Source of the DNA: Neolewinella persica DSM 23188
GTDB taxonomy: Bacteria > Bacteroidota > Bacteroidia > Chitinophagales > Saprospiraceae
Length of the DNA stretch: 64,000 nt
Assembly (NCBI RefSeq): GCF_000373105.1
Contig: NZ_KB890413.1
Coordinates: 255,399 to 319,398, forward strand
Direction of reading: 5' to 3'
Shown one piece after another: positions 52,896-61,347 of this stretch (position 1 is its first letter; the number at the start of each line of letters is the position of its first letter). Below the pieces are notes generated by a model that saw nothing but the letters and a program-made list of their open reading frames with translations, ran no database searches and was not told the DNA's origin. The position numbers and the translations under genes were made by a program.

Positions 52896-52922
52896 TTAAT
52901 TCGTGGTTTTTGGTAAGCGGGG

Positions 52923-52930
52923 CAAAGGTA
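52923..52930 (-). promoter_or_regulatory. -7 promoter box TANNTTTG of accA
   Basis: Minus strand TACCTTTG, 27 bases ahead of the accA start. Confidence 0.6.
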
Positions 52931-52931
52931 C

Positions 52932-52970
52932 AACATGCAGGTTGCACGTTGTTAGATTGCAAGGTTCAAG
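52932..52970. repeat. Single repeat arm of AGGTTGCA type
   Basis: CAGGTTGCACGTTGTTAG and GCAAGGTTCAAG, the words also seen at 35842; overlaps the expected -33 region of accA. Confidence 0.5.
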
Positions 52971-53037
52971 TAAAACAATCGTGAGAAGGGAATCAAATGG
53001 CTTCGACAAGCTAAGCCACCGATTAATCTTCGGTAAA

Positions 53038-53076
53038 AGCCGTCAATAATCTGCCCAAGGCGAATTATTGACGGCT
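53038..53076 (-). terminator. Terminator of the coiled-coil gene
   Basis: AGCCGTCAATAAT pairs with ATTATTGACGGCT, with further inner pairs GCC/GGC, followed by TTTTA on the minus strand. Confidence 0.8.
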
Positions 53077-53157
53077 AAACGACCTGACGGATCAATGACT
53101 GAGCTGACAGGACCGTCCTTGTGATTGTCCTGCAAGGTTCAGATTAATAAGCTATGG

Positions 53158-54099
53158 CTATCGCAAGTTTACATTAGCAGCACCTAACAGACCCAGATCG
53201 GTAAAAATCTGTGCGCGGTAATACCCCGCCTGTAGTTTTACGTCGAGATCATGGGTAAAGCTGATCCGTTGATTCTTTTCTACGTTGACGTCACGGCCTT
53301 CCAGCGCAATGAGGTCCATCGCGGCGCCATTCACAATGGCTTTAGCACGAACGGGATTTTCAGATACAACGGGGGTGCCAGACTGATCAGACAATACCAG
53401 GTAGATAGGCCGTACGCCCAGGTACTTGTCTGGTACAGCGGTGAGGTCAAAACTGACGTTCATCCTCCTTACTTTGCTGGCATCGGCCGTGACCTTATCT
53501 CCTTTACCCCTGAACATCTCTACCTGTATGGCCGTGGCCTTAAAAGCGCCAAGGGTCATTTCTGTAATCTGTTTTTCCATGCTTTGCGTCATGGTCTCCA
53601 GGTTTTCACTCTTTTTTTCAAAGTTGTAGGCGGCGGTTTTAGCAGTGCTAAGGTCTTGCCGCAGCACTACGTTCGTTTCCCGAAGCTGCTGATTCTCCGC
53701 TTCCAGCGCAATCAGGCTGGTTTCCAGGTTAGCCCGGGCGTTGATCAGGTCCTCGATCTGCAAACGCATCTGGTAGGCTACCTCATTGTCGTTTTTACGA
53801 GACTTTTGAGCCTTGCGCATATCGTAGAGTGCCCGCTTGGTGACGTCTTGCGATTCGGCCAGCTGCCCCTTCAGGGACTCGTTGTCCGAAACTGCAGTTT
53901 CGTAGATCGTTCCCAGGCTATCCACCTGTTTCTCCAGGTTGGCCCGTAGCAGGGACAGCTGGTCTACTTCTGCACTCATCTCCGTATTGGCAGCCGACAG
54001 TTCCCCAGCGGCACTGTTACGGCTTATGCCCCAGAAAAGGCTGGCTAAAAAAAGCAGTGCCAATAGGATGGCAACGATCGTTAGTGACTTCTTATTCAT
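53158..54099 (-). CDS. Membrane-anchored coiled-coil protein of unknown function
   Basis: 313 residues from MNKKSLTIVAILLALLFLASLFWG, a signal anchor. Residues about 30-190 form a long coiled coil (LEKQVDSLGTIYETAVSDNESLKGQL...), and the C-terminal 120 residues a beta-rich domain (MNVSFDLTAVPDKYLGVRPIYLVLSDQSGTPV). This layout is common in Bacteroidota proteins of the cell envelope, function unknown to me. Alone on the minus strand with its own terminator. The 18-base motif lies 135 bases upstream and points to it. Confidence 0.8.
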   Translation of the reverse strand: MNKKSLTIVAILLALLFLASLFWGISRNSAAGELSAANTEMSAEVDQLSLLRANLEKQVDSLGTIYETAVSDNESLKGQLAESQDVTKRALYDMRKAQKSRKNDNEVAYQMRLQIEDLINARANLETSLIALEAENQQLRETNVVLRQDLSTAKTAAYNFEKKSENLETMTQSMEKQITEMTLGAFKATAIQVEMFRGKGDKVTADASKVRRMNVSFDLTAVPDKYLGVRPIYLVLSDQSGTPVVSENPVRAKAIVNGAAMDLIALEGRDVNVEKNQRISFTHDLDVKLQAGYYRAQIFTDLGLLGAANVNLR

Positions 54100-54135
54100 T
54101 TCGCTTAGTGTTGGTTTTCGTCGTAAAGAACGCAT

Positions 54136-54513
54136 TTACGGCCGAATTGCTCATTAAGGTTTGTCCAACAGCCCACTTTTAGTCCTAATCTGGCGGGTTT
54201 TAACGGTTTCCCTCATCTTATTTACCCTTCTTATTGCACCTGCGGCCGCGCCCCCAAAGTGAATGTAAGCATACTTGGATGCGTGAGTTGCTACCGATGG
54301 TTAAGCGAATATCAAGGAAAGCAAGGCTACCTTTTCCCAAAGCGATTACCGCCTGTGGGTTGAGGAAACTAAGGATCGTCGCATGGGTATAGGAGCAAGG
54401 CAGTTAAAAAACCTGCAAATCAACCAGCAGCCTGAATAGTGGGCTCAAATTCTGGCATACTGCGTTCTTCGGCGGCAACCGGTTAGTTTAGCGCTTGATG
54501 TACGTTTGAGCAT
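54136..54513. other. 378-base intergenic region
   Basis: Holds one perfect 18-base motif (54235) and no hairpin element. I see no gene or RNA here; the right half (54300-54500) has no clear repeats. Confidence 0.55.
54235..54252 (+). repeat. 18-base dispersed motif, perfect (N=C)
   Basis: In the direction of the coiled-coil gene it reads GGCGCGGCCGCAGGTGCA, 135 bases ahead of its start codon. Confidence 0.88.
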
Positions 54514-54969
54514 TCAAATCTCCCGCCGCATCACCACCATATATTTGCTGAATCCCTTTTTCTCGTAAGCCCGGATTGCGCCGAAATTATCGTCATAGAC
54601 CCTAAGCTGTACTTCGGTCAGCCCACGAGCACGCGCCCAATCCAGTAAGGCGTCGGTTACCAGGCCGTTCACGCCCCGGCCCCGGTATTCCGGGCGGACA
54701 AACATGAAGCCAAGAAAACAATGCTTCGGTGGGTCGACGTAAAGGTCTGAAGGCTTCTCCTTAGCATAACCGGAACCAACAATCAGATCGCCATCGACGG
54801 CAACAATAACTTCTACCTCCGGGTCTACGATCATCGCCCCAATGTCGTAATAACTGATCGGATCTGGTTTCAGCGTAGGGTCAAAGGGGCGCTCAGCCGT
54901 GATGATGCCTTGTTCGAACTGTAGGAGAACGGGAAGGTCTGCCGGTGTGGCGGGGCGGGTGGTAATCAT
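54514..54969 (-). CDS. GNAT family N-acetyltransferase
   Basis: 151 residues. Acetyl-CoA loop in FLGFMFVRPEYRGRGVNGLVTDALLDWARARG and motif B in QLRVYDDNFGAIRAYEKKGFSKYMVVM. N-terminal ITTRPATPADLPVLLQFEQGI fits the ribosomal-protein/small-molecule acetyltransferase group. Substrate unknown. No operon partner. Confidence 0.9.
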   Translation of the reverse strand: MITTRPATPADLPVLLQFEQGIITAERPFDPTLKPDPISYYDIGAMIVDPEVEVIVAVDGDLIVGSGYAKEKPSDLYVDPPKHCFLGFMFVRPEYRGRGVNGLVTDALLDWARARGLTEVQLRVYDDNFGAIRAYEKKGFSKYMVVMRREI

Positions 54970-55108
54970 TGCATTAACAGGTTAATTATTACGATGACGT
55001 TGCGTGGAGGATCTCCGTTCTTTTTGTTTCGTGCTGATCAGTCAGGGCTTCCCCCCGTACGGCCGGCCACAATTTAACCGAAAAATTTCCAGTGGCTATC
55101 AGTTTGCC

Positions 55109-55801
55109 TTAAAAGTACACCGACTCACCCGCCTTAGGAATTTTAAGCTCATGCTCACCCGTAAGAAAACCGTTCATCGAGGCACGCACCTTTGGTTTTT
55201 CATTAAAGCTATGGGTTACCTCCGTGATAACGGGATCGTCTTCACTTTCACTGCAGTCCTCGGTTGTTTTTACCCACTCAGCGTCGCCGGTGGAAAGGTT
55301 ATAGTCGAGGTCTTCGAAATAATCGCAGGGGGCACCAGCGTGAACCGTTGCGCCGATGAGTTGGAAGTCACCGTTTTGCCAACGAAAACGGTGGGTATAA
55401 GCCCATTTCTGGCGGCTGCCACCGAAGTGATCGATGACAATAGTGTTTCCTTCAATGTCAACACCTTCCAGCGGGTCGCCCATCATTCCGCCGTTCTCGG
55501 TAGGGAGAAGGACACTTCTGGCCGTGTACCAATTTTTACGTGTATTGCCGGTGCCGGAATACACGACGAGATCCCGCTCTTTACCGAGGCCACGGTCTTC
55601 CCGGTCCGTCATCCGGATCTCTAAAAAGTCGGGCACTCCGTCGCTGTTGAAGTCTGCCGAAAGCAAAACCGGTTCTTCAGGAGAGGTAGAGGTTGTTGGC
55701 GCCGTAGGTTCTTCAGGAGCTTTTGGTTGCTCGGAGGGAGGCTTGGGATCACAGGCAAAAAGGGTTCCCAGCAATAAAAAGAATAAAGCAGCATGTTTCA
55801 T
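55109..55801 (-). CDS. Lipoprotein with a VCBS/FG-GAP-like start, unknown function
   Basis: 230 residues. Lipoprotein signal LLLGTLFAC (Cys17), a Pro/Glu/Thr spacer to about 45, then SADFNSDGVPDFLEIRMTDRED, a calcium-binding repeat motif like those of FG-GAP proteins, and a beta-rich rest. Cys pairs (APCDYFEDL, EDCSESEDD) could form a disulfide. Probably surface-exposed. No homologue named. Confidence 0.7.
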   Translation of the reverse strand: MKHAALFFLLLGTLFACDPKPPSEQPKAPEEPTAPTTSTSPEEPVLLSADFNSDGVPDFLEIRMTDREDRGLGKERDLVVYSGTGNTRKNWYTARSVLLPTENGGMMGDPLEGVDIEGNTIVIDHFGGSRQKWAYTHRFRWQNGDFQLIGATVHAGAPCDYFEDLDYNLSTGDAEWVKTTEDCSESEDDPVITEVTHSFNEKPKVRASMNGFLTGEHELKIPKAGESVYF

Positions 55802-56220
55802 GGGGCGAATATCGGCGATCCATTAGGAAATGAACCAAAAACTAAGCCCTTCTCTCAAAAAGAGGAAGGGCTGTGTCGAGGGAGTGCCTTTTCAGTTTAG
55901 CAATTTATACCTCGGCGGAGACAATGGATTAGTAGCAGAGGTACATCGCTGAAATCTTAGGTTGATTCAGTAGTTTCCTGATTTCTTTCGTAGGGACGGG
56001 ACTTTCCCAATCTCTATTGGCATCCTGAAGGCGCTTTTTTGTTCGCTCAGCGAACGGCAAATCCCACCTCGCCTACAGGGACGGAGGCAAGCCCCGCCCC
56101 TACAGATTACCACTTGATTCACAAAACTTCTGAACCAGCCCACTAGTACTCTGTGAGGTCGACATTGTCGTATAAATGCGATATATTTCAACTCGTTACC
56201 CCTGCCTACCGGTAGCCGAC
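55802..56220. other. 419-base intergenic region with structured repeats
   Basis: Contains an imperfect hairpin AGCCCTTC...GAAGGGCT at 55844-55872 that on the minus strand is followed by a T-rich stretch (possible terminator), and the repeat at 55995-56105. No gene seen. Confidence 0.5.
55995..56105. repeat. GTAGGGACGGG-type inverted repeat
   Basis: GTAGGGACGGGAC near 56000 and the inverse CCCCGCCCCTAC near 56095, with an inner GTTCGCTCAGCGAAC palindrome (56041-56055). Similar GTAGGGGCGGGG-type repeats occur in unrelated bacteria; it is not of the hairpin family described elsewhere here. Confidence 0.55.
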
Positions 56221-56640
56221 TTACTTAATCTCCACCTCCCGTTCCGGCTGCGAAGCCTCCGGCGTTTTGGGGGCGGTGATGACGAGAACGCCATCTTCAA
56301 AGTTCGCGGAGATGGCCGACTGGTCGACTTTCTCGCTTAGCTGGAACCACCGCTCAAAGGATTTGATGGGGTATTCCTGCAAAAGGAAATCCGGATATTC
56401 CTCCACTGGCTTGCGGGTTCCGCTGATGTAAATCATATCGTTAAGGAGGCTGATCTTAACATCCTCCTTCGCAAAGCCGACGCAGTAAACCCGGGCTTTA
56501 AAGCCGGTGGCTGTTTCCTGAATATTCACGGGCACATTGTGCTTGGGCCGGCGCGGACCGTATTGTGGCCGATGACCACGACGGCCTCCTGGGCCACGAT
56601 GATGGCCGCGTCCGCGGCCTGGGTGCATTTGATGACGCAT
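56221..56640 (-). CDS. Small heat shock protein (Hsp20/alpha-crystallin)
   Basis: 139 residues. Arg/Gly/His-rich N-terminal tail (HPGRGRGHHRGPGGRRGHRP) of about 33 residues, then an alpha-crystallin domain about 35-130 (PVNIQETATGFKARVYCVGFAKEDVKISLL...IKSFERWFQLSEKVD...ANFEDGVLVITAPK). ATP-independent holdase. The basic tail could bind nucleic acid or condense. Lies 73 bases downstream of an ECF sigma gene on the same strand. Confidence 0.92.
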   Translation of the reverse strand: MRHQMHPGRGRGHHRGPGGRRGHRPQYGPRRPKHNVPVNIQETATGFKARVYCVGFAKEDVKISLLNDMIYISGTRKPVEEYPDFLLQEYPIKSFERWFQLSEKVDQSAISANFEDGVLVITAPKTPEASQPEREVEIK

Positions 56641-56712
56641 AATTATTTGGTTGTTGATTGGTTATTGATAATTGGTATTCATCCTGGTAGACGCAGTTAC
56701 TTCAGCATTACT

Positions 56713-57234
56713 CTAATAATCCTCAAAATATTCTTCGTAGACCTCCTGCAGCAAATCCCGCAATCGCCGACGGGCATAGCCCTTACGGGAGATGACCGTC
56801 TTCAACGGAATCCCCAGATCGGTGGCTATTTCGCGGAGGGTCTCTCCGTCCAGTTCGTTACGGACGAAGACTTCCCGCTGGTCGGGCGGCACCTGATCGA
56901 GCGCAGCCTCGATCTCTTCCCAGAGCTCGTCCGGGTCTCCGCGGAAATCAGCCTCGTCAGCAGTATCTTCTGTGGCACTCAGGTCCTGGAAAGCAGGCCG
57001 GCGCGTAGCCTGGCGATAGCCATCGGTGATCCGGTTACGGGCGACACGGTACAACCAGGCGCGTGGATCAGCAATTTTTTCTTCGTTTAGGGTGGTAGCA
57101 AAGACCGCCCATACCTCCTGCAGCAAATCTTCTGCATCTCCGTTACCTACGCGACTGCGGACAAAAGATTCGAGCTCCGGGCCGAATTCCTGGTAGGCCT
57201 GGCCCCACTCGTCCTGTTCGGTTAATTCATACAT
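56713..57234 (-). CDS. ECF-type RNA polymerase sigma factor
   Basis: 173 residues. Sigma-70 region 2 about 20-90 (VGNGDAEDLLQEVWAVFATTLNEEKIADPRAWLYRVARNRITDGYRQ) and region 4 about 115-165 (ALDQVPPDQREVFVRNELDGETLREIATDLGIPLKTVISRKGYARRRLRDLL). No anti-sigma gene adjacent; Hsp20 follows, so it may serve a stress response. Confidence 0.92.
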   Translation of the reverse strand: MYELTEQDEWGQAYQEFGPELESFVRSRVGNGDAEDLLQEVWAVFATTLNEEKIADPRAWLYRVARNRITDGYRQATRRPAFQDLSATEDTADEADFRGDPDELWEEIEAALDQVPPDQREVFVRNELDGETLREIATDLGIPLKTVISRKGYARRRLRDLLQEVYEEYFEDY

Positions 57235-57300
57235 TCACTAGGGTAGACGACGGGAAAGAGGAAATACTTCGATTTGAGCGTGAAAAAATTGAAGGCAGTG

Positions 57301-57308
57301 TAATTTTG
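57301..57308 (+). promoter_or_regulatory. -7 promoter box TANNTTTG
   Basis: TAATTTTG on plus, directly in front of the hairpin element; would give a 250-base leader for the PadR gene. Confidence 0.35.
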
Positions 57309-57316
57309 CGCCCTTT

Positions 57317-57479
57317 TTAGTCAATCAGTCAGAGCGTCAAGGAGTCAGAGAGTTCTCGCGGATGCTCGCTAAACTTGTGTGTCTGTATCTTTTCATTTAG
57401 TGAGGCTACTTAGCAGGTACACGAACGCAGTGAGTTCCGACGCTCTGACTCCTTGACTATTTGACTCCCTGACTAATAG
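57317..57479. repeat. Intergenic hairpin element, arms of GTCAAGGAGTCAGAG type
   Basis: Left arm TTAGTCAATCAGTCAGAGCG, GTCAAGGAGTCAGAG; right arm is the inverse (GACGCTCTGACTCCTTGAC, then more such words). Both sides of the interior carry core words: GTTCTCGCGGATGCTCGCT and on minus GGAACTCACTGCGTTCGTG. The 18-base motif follows at once. Confidence 0.8.
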
Positions 57480-57497
57480 GGCGGGGCCGCAGGTGCA
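57480..57497 (-). repeat. 18-base dispersed motif (one mismatch, N=C)
   Basis: Plus strand GGCGGGGCCGCAGGTGCA, then AAATATGTTAAAAGAAG; 61 bases ahead of the PadR start, same direction. Confidence 0.82.
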
Positions 57498-57558
57498 AAA
57501 TATGTTAAAAGAAGCCTGGTGCTTGCAAATGCATCCGAATTAGATGTATCATTACCCT

Positions 57559-57891
57559 ATGTACTCAAAAGAACTGATCAAAGGCACGCTTCGCACCGTT
57601 GTACTTCGCCTTATCGACCGGGAAGGGCGGATGTATGGCTATCAGATGACCAAGCGGGTTAGCGACCTGAGCGACGGGAACTACAAACTCACTGAAGGCT
57701 CCCTATATCCGCTACTGCATAAGCTGGTAAAAGACGGTATGCTGACAACGGAAACGGAGACCGTCAACGGCCGTCCCCGCCGATACTACGTCATCACCGC
57801 CGCGGGCCGCGCAGCGGCCACCGATCGCCGCGACGAATTCCGCCGCTTCCTACTCACCATGCAGCGTTTGCTCGACCTGCAACCAGAATAA
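57559..57891 (+). CDS. PadR family transcriptional regulator
   Basis: 110 residues from MYSKELIKGTLRTVVLRLI (an ATG at 57544 is five codons upstream). Winged helix with YGYQMTKRVSDLSDGNYKLTEGSLYPLLHKLVKDGMLTTETE and RRYYVITAAGRAA. Short PadR proteins of this kind usually repress themselves and a membrane partner gene next door. Here the partner is the M23 protein, 4 bases downstream. Confidence 0.93.
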   Translation: MYSKELIKGTLRTVVLRLIDREGRMYGYQMTKRVSDLSDGNYKLTEGSLYPLLHKLVKDGMLTTETETVNGRPRRYYVITAAGRAAATDRRDEFRRFLLTMQRLLDLQPE

Positions 57892-57895
57892 TCCC

Positions 57896-58669
57896 ATGAC
57901 CATCCTTACCAAGCCACAAGTTGCCCACGTAGAGGCCCATCTGGCCCATGCGGGACTACCCGATGGTCTCAGCGGTGAACTGCTGGACCATCTCTGCTGC
58001 GCCATCGAACAGGAAATAGACAAAGGCAGCACCTTCGATGCAGCCCTGTCCGAAACCCTTCAAAACTGGCCCATCCGGCACTTGCAAAAGCTTCACCGTG
58101 ACGTTCGCTTCACGACCAAAACCAAACCTATGCTTTACCGTATTTCCGCCGCTGCCGCACTGCTGGCCGGCATCGCCTTCCTCTCTCCCCTACCCTGGCC
58201 TGCTGAGGCCGACCATGTCAAGACGCTACCAATTGAACTTGCTACCACCGTTAATGATTTCCTCTTTGAGCCGCCCACGGCCAGCCCCATTGCAGGGGTA
58301 GACATGAAGAACAATCTCTCTTCAGGGTTCGGTATGCGTACGCATCCTTATTTCAAGCGGAAAGTATTCCATAAAGGGATTGACCTAAAGGCACCGACCG
58401 GCACCCCGGTGATGGCTACCGCAGACGGACAGGTTATCTTCGCCGGTGATGACGGAGACTACGGCATTTCAGTGAGAATCCTACACGAAGACGGTTACGT
58501 AACCGTTTACCACCACCTCCACGACCATACCGTACAAAAAGGTGATCAGCTCCTTCTGGGCCAGACAATCGGGGCCGTCGGCAGCACCGGTCTGTCGACC
58601 GGGCCACACCTCCACTACGAAGTACGTAAGGATGACGTGCCGATGGACCCACTGGCGTTGCTTGATTAG
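57896..58669 (+). CDS. Membrane protein with PadR-partner N-terminus and M23 metallopeptidase domain
   Basis: 257 residues. Residues 1-70 are helical (LPDGLSGELLDHLCCAIEQEIDKG), like the cytoplasmic part of the membrane proteins that accompany PadR regulators in Bacteroidota. One membrane segment about 80-100, then an LytM/M23 domain from about 140: zinc ligands His159 and Asp163 in HKGIDLKAPTGTPV, His238/His240 in GPHLHYEV. It should cut peptidoglycan cross-links in the periplasm, controlled by the PadR protein upstream. The fusion is unusual. Confidence 0.88.
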   Translation: MTILTKPQVAHVEAHLAHAGLPDGLSGELLDHLCCAIEQEIDKGSTFDAALSETLQNWPIRHLQKLHRDVRFTTKTKPMLYRISAAAALLAGIAFLSPLPWPAEADHVKTLPIELATTVNDFLFEPPTASPIAGVDMKNNLSSGFGMRTHPYFKRKVFHKGIDLKAPTGTPVMATADGQVIFAGDDGDYGISVRILHEDGYVTVYHHLHDHTVQKGDQLLLGQTIGAVGSTGLSTGPHLHYEVRKDDVPMDPLALLD

Positions 58670-58675
58670 ACAGGC

Positions 58676-58797
58676 CGGAGGCCTGGCGTCCAGTTATCGG
58701 GTTGTCGGTTCTCGGGTTATCAGGAAAACCAGACTCTAAGACAACCTGATAACTGGGCAACCCGGTAACTCGACAACCCGACACCCCGATAACTGGA
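58676..58797. repeat. Intergenic hairpin element, arms of GGTTATCGGGTTGTC type
   Basis: Left arm GTCCAGTTATCGGGTTGTCG plus CGGGTTATCAGG; right arm the inverse with CCTGATAACTGGGCAACCCG and CCCCGATAACTGGAC. Short loop, no family core seen. Fills the space between convergent genes; ends at 58797, 7 bases before the next stop codon. Confidence 0.8.
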
Positions 58798-58803
58798 CAC
58801 CCC

Positions 58804-61233
58804 CTACCGCAGAAGCATAGTACCCCCGCTTAGTTGAAGTGTTTGGAAACCGTCGTAGTAGGTTATAACGTAAACGTAATGGCCGGCTGCACCGGCCTCT
58901 CCGCCAACCTCCCCATCCCAGCCTTCGGAGAGCTGGCTACCGGCGTACACTTCTCCGCCCCACCGGTTGAATACCCGAAAGGTGAAATTCGTAACCGGCG
59001 CACAAAGCCGGGGATCAGGGAAGGCGCGAAACACATCGTTGATTCCATCCCCGTTGGGGGAGAAAGCATTGGGCAGGTACAGCCGACAGCAACTTTGACC
59101 GTCCAGGCTGAAAACCGATTCTATTTCCTGACAACCGTTACTGATGGTCAGGGCGTAATCCCCAGGATTGCGAAAGGTCCGCTGGGGTTCGTTGCTATCA
59201 TTTTCCCAGCGGTAGGAGAAAGCGCCTTCGGTGGTTGCATCAAGTTCAAGAGAATCTCCGGGGCAAAGCGACTGATCGACAAACCCGGGTGGGAGGCCTA
59301 GGTTTTCACCGGGGGATACCGTTACGGTGTCAGACGTAGTATTACAGTTGTTGCTGATCGCAACCACGTAGGTTCCCGGCTCCGTAATCCTTCTCCTTGC
59401 ATCCTGCGCGCCGTCGCCCCACAAATAATCAGTTGCGCCTGCTGCCGTCGCATCCACGAAGAGTTCTTCGCCGGGGCACAAAACTGCATCCGGAAGGTCC
59501 GGTTCAAAAGGTCCGCTGGCCAGCAGCTCAAAACACATTTTCGCTACGCTGGGGGGGAAACAGGACGAGCGTACCTGAAACCTAACCTCTCGCTCTCCAG
59601 CTAAAATCTGCTCATTATCGTTACGGTAATTGATGCGTTGCATTAGCCGAACGACGTCTTCATTTGGCAGATTTCGGGTATTAAGGAAGGTGATTATGTT
59701 GTCCGCGTCACGCTGAAACAACTCAGCAATATCAACCGGTATCTCAAGATACTCCATCGGGTCTGACGACATTAAAGAGATGCGAACGACGTCGATGGTC
59801 GGACCGGAAAACTTGAATACTGCGTCCGAATCCATTATCGGCAACGGCTCCTCATAACAGCGTTGGGGCAAGTTAAAACCATTGAAAGTGGACGGCATTG
59901 AGCTGTCATCGGCGTCGAGATCCAACTGTTGGCAATTGCGATCGTTGATAACAACTGGTCGTTCTTCCAATAAAAACGGCTGTACTGGTGGCTCCGTCCG
60001 CCCGGCGATGGTTCCGATGGCTGTTCGGGAGATGTTTGCTGCGGGGCTTCGGCGGAGGTCTACCGAAAAAGCAGGGCAGGATTCCCTCGCATTCCCCAGG
60101 GTGTCGTTCAGGTAGATGAGCATAAGGTCGCGGTCGCCCTGAGGGCAAAGCGTCCCGGATCCCGCGAGGTAATACCCCCCACTTGGTGCAAGCGCCAGGT
60201 CATTTATTCGGGCCTCTGCGAGAGCGCCTACCGTTCGTTGTCGTAAAATTTCTCCCTCATAACTTACTTCCATTACTAACCCCGGAGTTTTCCCGAGTTG
60301 TGGACTGGAGGTGGAACCAGCCATAAGGAGCGTACCCGATGGCGTGAGCAAGGTGGCCCGAATTACATCCCGGCCGGCACCGCCGATTAGCGATTTACTA
60401 ACGACGTCACCATCGCCGTTCAACCGAAGAAAAAGAATGTCGGTCGTTCCTTCTCCGGTATCGACGTGGCTTGTTACGATTAAATCTCCATTTGGAAGTA
60501 CCTGCAAGGTCCTCGATCGGGCATCGGCCTCATTGACGTAGTTGTAGCGGTAACGCCAAATCAGGTCCCCTTGCCGGGTGGTCTTAACGAGGAGGGTTTG
60601 GCCCGTGACCTCCTCGACCGTAGAGTAGCCCACCATAATGATACCGTCATCAACTTCCCGTGCCTCGTGAAAAACATTGTAACGGGTATCGGGGATGACA
60701 AAGGTTCGGCGCCAGCGCTCTGTACCGTCGGGTGAAAAGCAGAAAAAGAGGCCATTATTGGTATTTCCCACGTTACCGACAGCGACGACGTCACCATTAC
60801 TCAGGGGGAGTAGGCTATTTGCCTGTTCGTCATCTACAGCGTCTCCCCAGCCGAAGGCGTAGCCTGCCCCGAGGGTGTTGAGGGCGTAGAAGACCTGGTT
60901 ATCGGAAGTTTCCGTTACGTTGGTCCAGCCGCCGGCCAGCAGGCCCGGTGTGCCGTTGATCGATATGGTAGCAAGTGTGGTAATATAACTGCGGTGGTCG
61001 CTCACCACGGTTGCGGTGTAGCGGAGGTTTCCGTTGCGGTCGAGCGCGTGGAGGATGCCATTGAAACGGTCCAGGGCATTAGCATCTGTGCGCCCCGCGA
61101 TGACCAGGTTATTATCGACCACTTCACATACTGCACCCCATTCATCCCCACCGCTATCGAAGAAGCGCTCGAAAAAATCCTGAGCGGGAAGCAGGGTGGG
61201 GAAAAGTAAGGAAAGCAGGCAGAGGTACCGCAT
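58804..61233 (-). CDS. Large secreted protein with gliding-motility-associated C-terminal domain (T9SS cargo)
   Basis: 809 residues from MRYLCLLSLLFPTLLPAQ (signal peptide, cut after Ala-Gln); a longer frame to 61545 is rejected. The N-terminal half resembles beta-propeller/delta-60 repeats (LVIAGRTDANALDRFNG, GDVVAVGNVGNTNNGLFF, GTLLMAGSTSSPQLG). Then Cys-pair beta domains (PDAVLCPGEELFVDATAAGATDYLWGDGA), and at about 715-809 the CHU_C/type B sorting domain with LYLPNAFSPNGDGINDVFR and FRVFNRWGGEVYAG. So it leaves by the type IX secretion system and is probably attached to the surface. Confidence 0.92.
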   Translation of the reverse strand: MRYLCLLSLLFPTLLPAQDFFERFFDSGGDEWGAVCEVVDNNLVIAGRTDANALDRFNGILHALDRNGNLRYTATVVSDHRSYITTLATISINGTPGLLAGGWTNVTETSDNQVFYALNTLGAGYAFGWGDAVDDEQANSLLPLSNGDVVAVGNVGNTNNGLFFCFSPDGTERWRRTFVIPDTRYNVFHEAREVDDGIIMVGYSTVEEVTGQTLLVKTTRQGDLIWRYRYNYVNEADARSRTLQVLPNGDLIVTSHVDTGEGTTDILFLRLNGDGDVVSKSLIGGAGRDVIRATLLTPSGTLLMAGSTSSPQLGKTPGLVMEVSYEGEILRQRTVGALAEARINDLALAPSGGYYLAGSGTLCPQGDRDLMLIYLNDTLGNARESCPAFSVDLRRSPAANISRTAIGTIAGRTEPPVQPFLLEERPVVINDRNCQQLDLDADDSSMPSTFNGFNLPQRCYEEPLPIMDSDAVFKFSGPTIDVVRISLMSSDPMEYLEIPVDIAELFQRDADNIITFLNTRNLPNEDVVRLMQRINYRNDNEQILAGEREVRFQVRSSCFPPSVAKMCFELLASGPFEPDLPDAVLCPGEELFVDATAAGATDYLWGDGAQDARRRITEPGTYVVAISNNCNTTSDTVTVSPGENLGLPPGFVDQSLCPGDSLELDATTEGAFSYRWENDSNEPQRTFRNPGDYALTISNGCQEIESVFSLDGQSCCRLYLPNAFSPNGDGINDVFRAFPDPRLCAPVTNFTFRVFNRWGGEVYAGSQLSEGWDGEVGGEAGAAGHYVYVITYYDGFQTLQLSGGTMLLR

Positions 61234-61347
61234 TTTGGATGGCTGGTGGGAATAGTTTTTAGGTGTAGGTGGTCTTCGAGAAGTAAGATACTGAATTAGG
61301 GAATAGGGTTGCCTGGGGAGACAATAAGGGAGAAGGACGCACATTAG

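Noticed and set aside
56041-56055. GTTCGCTCAGCGAAC as part of the hairpin family
   Set aside because: Resembles core words only by chance; flanks belong to a different GTAGGGACGGG repeat.
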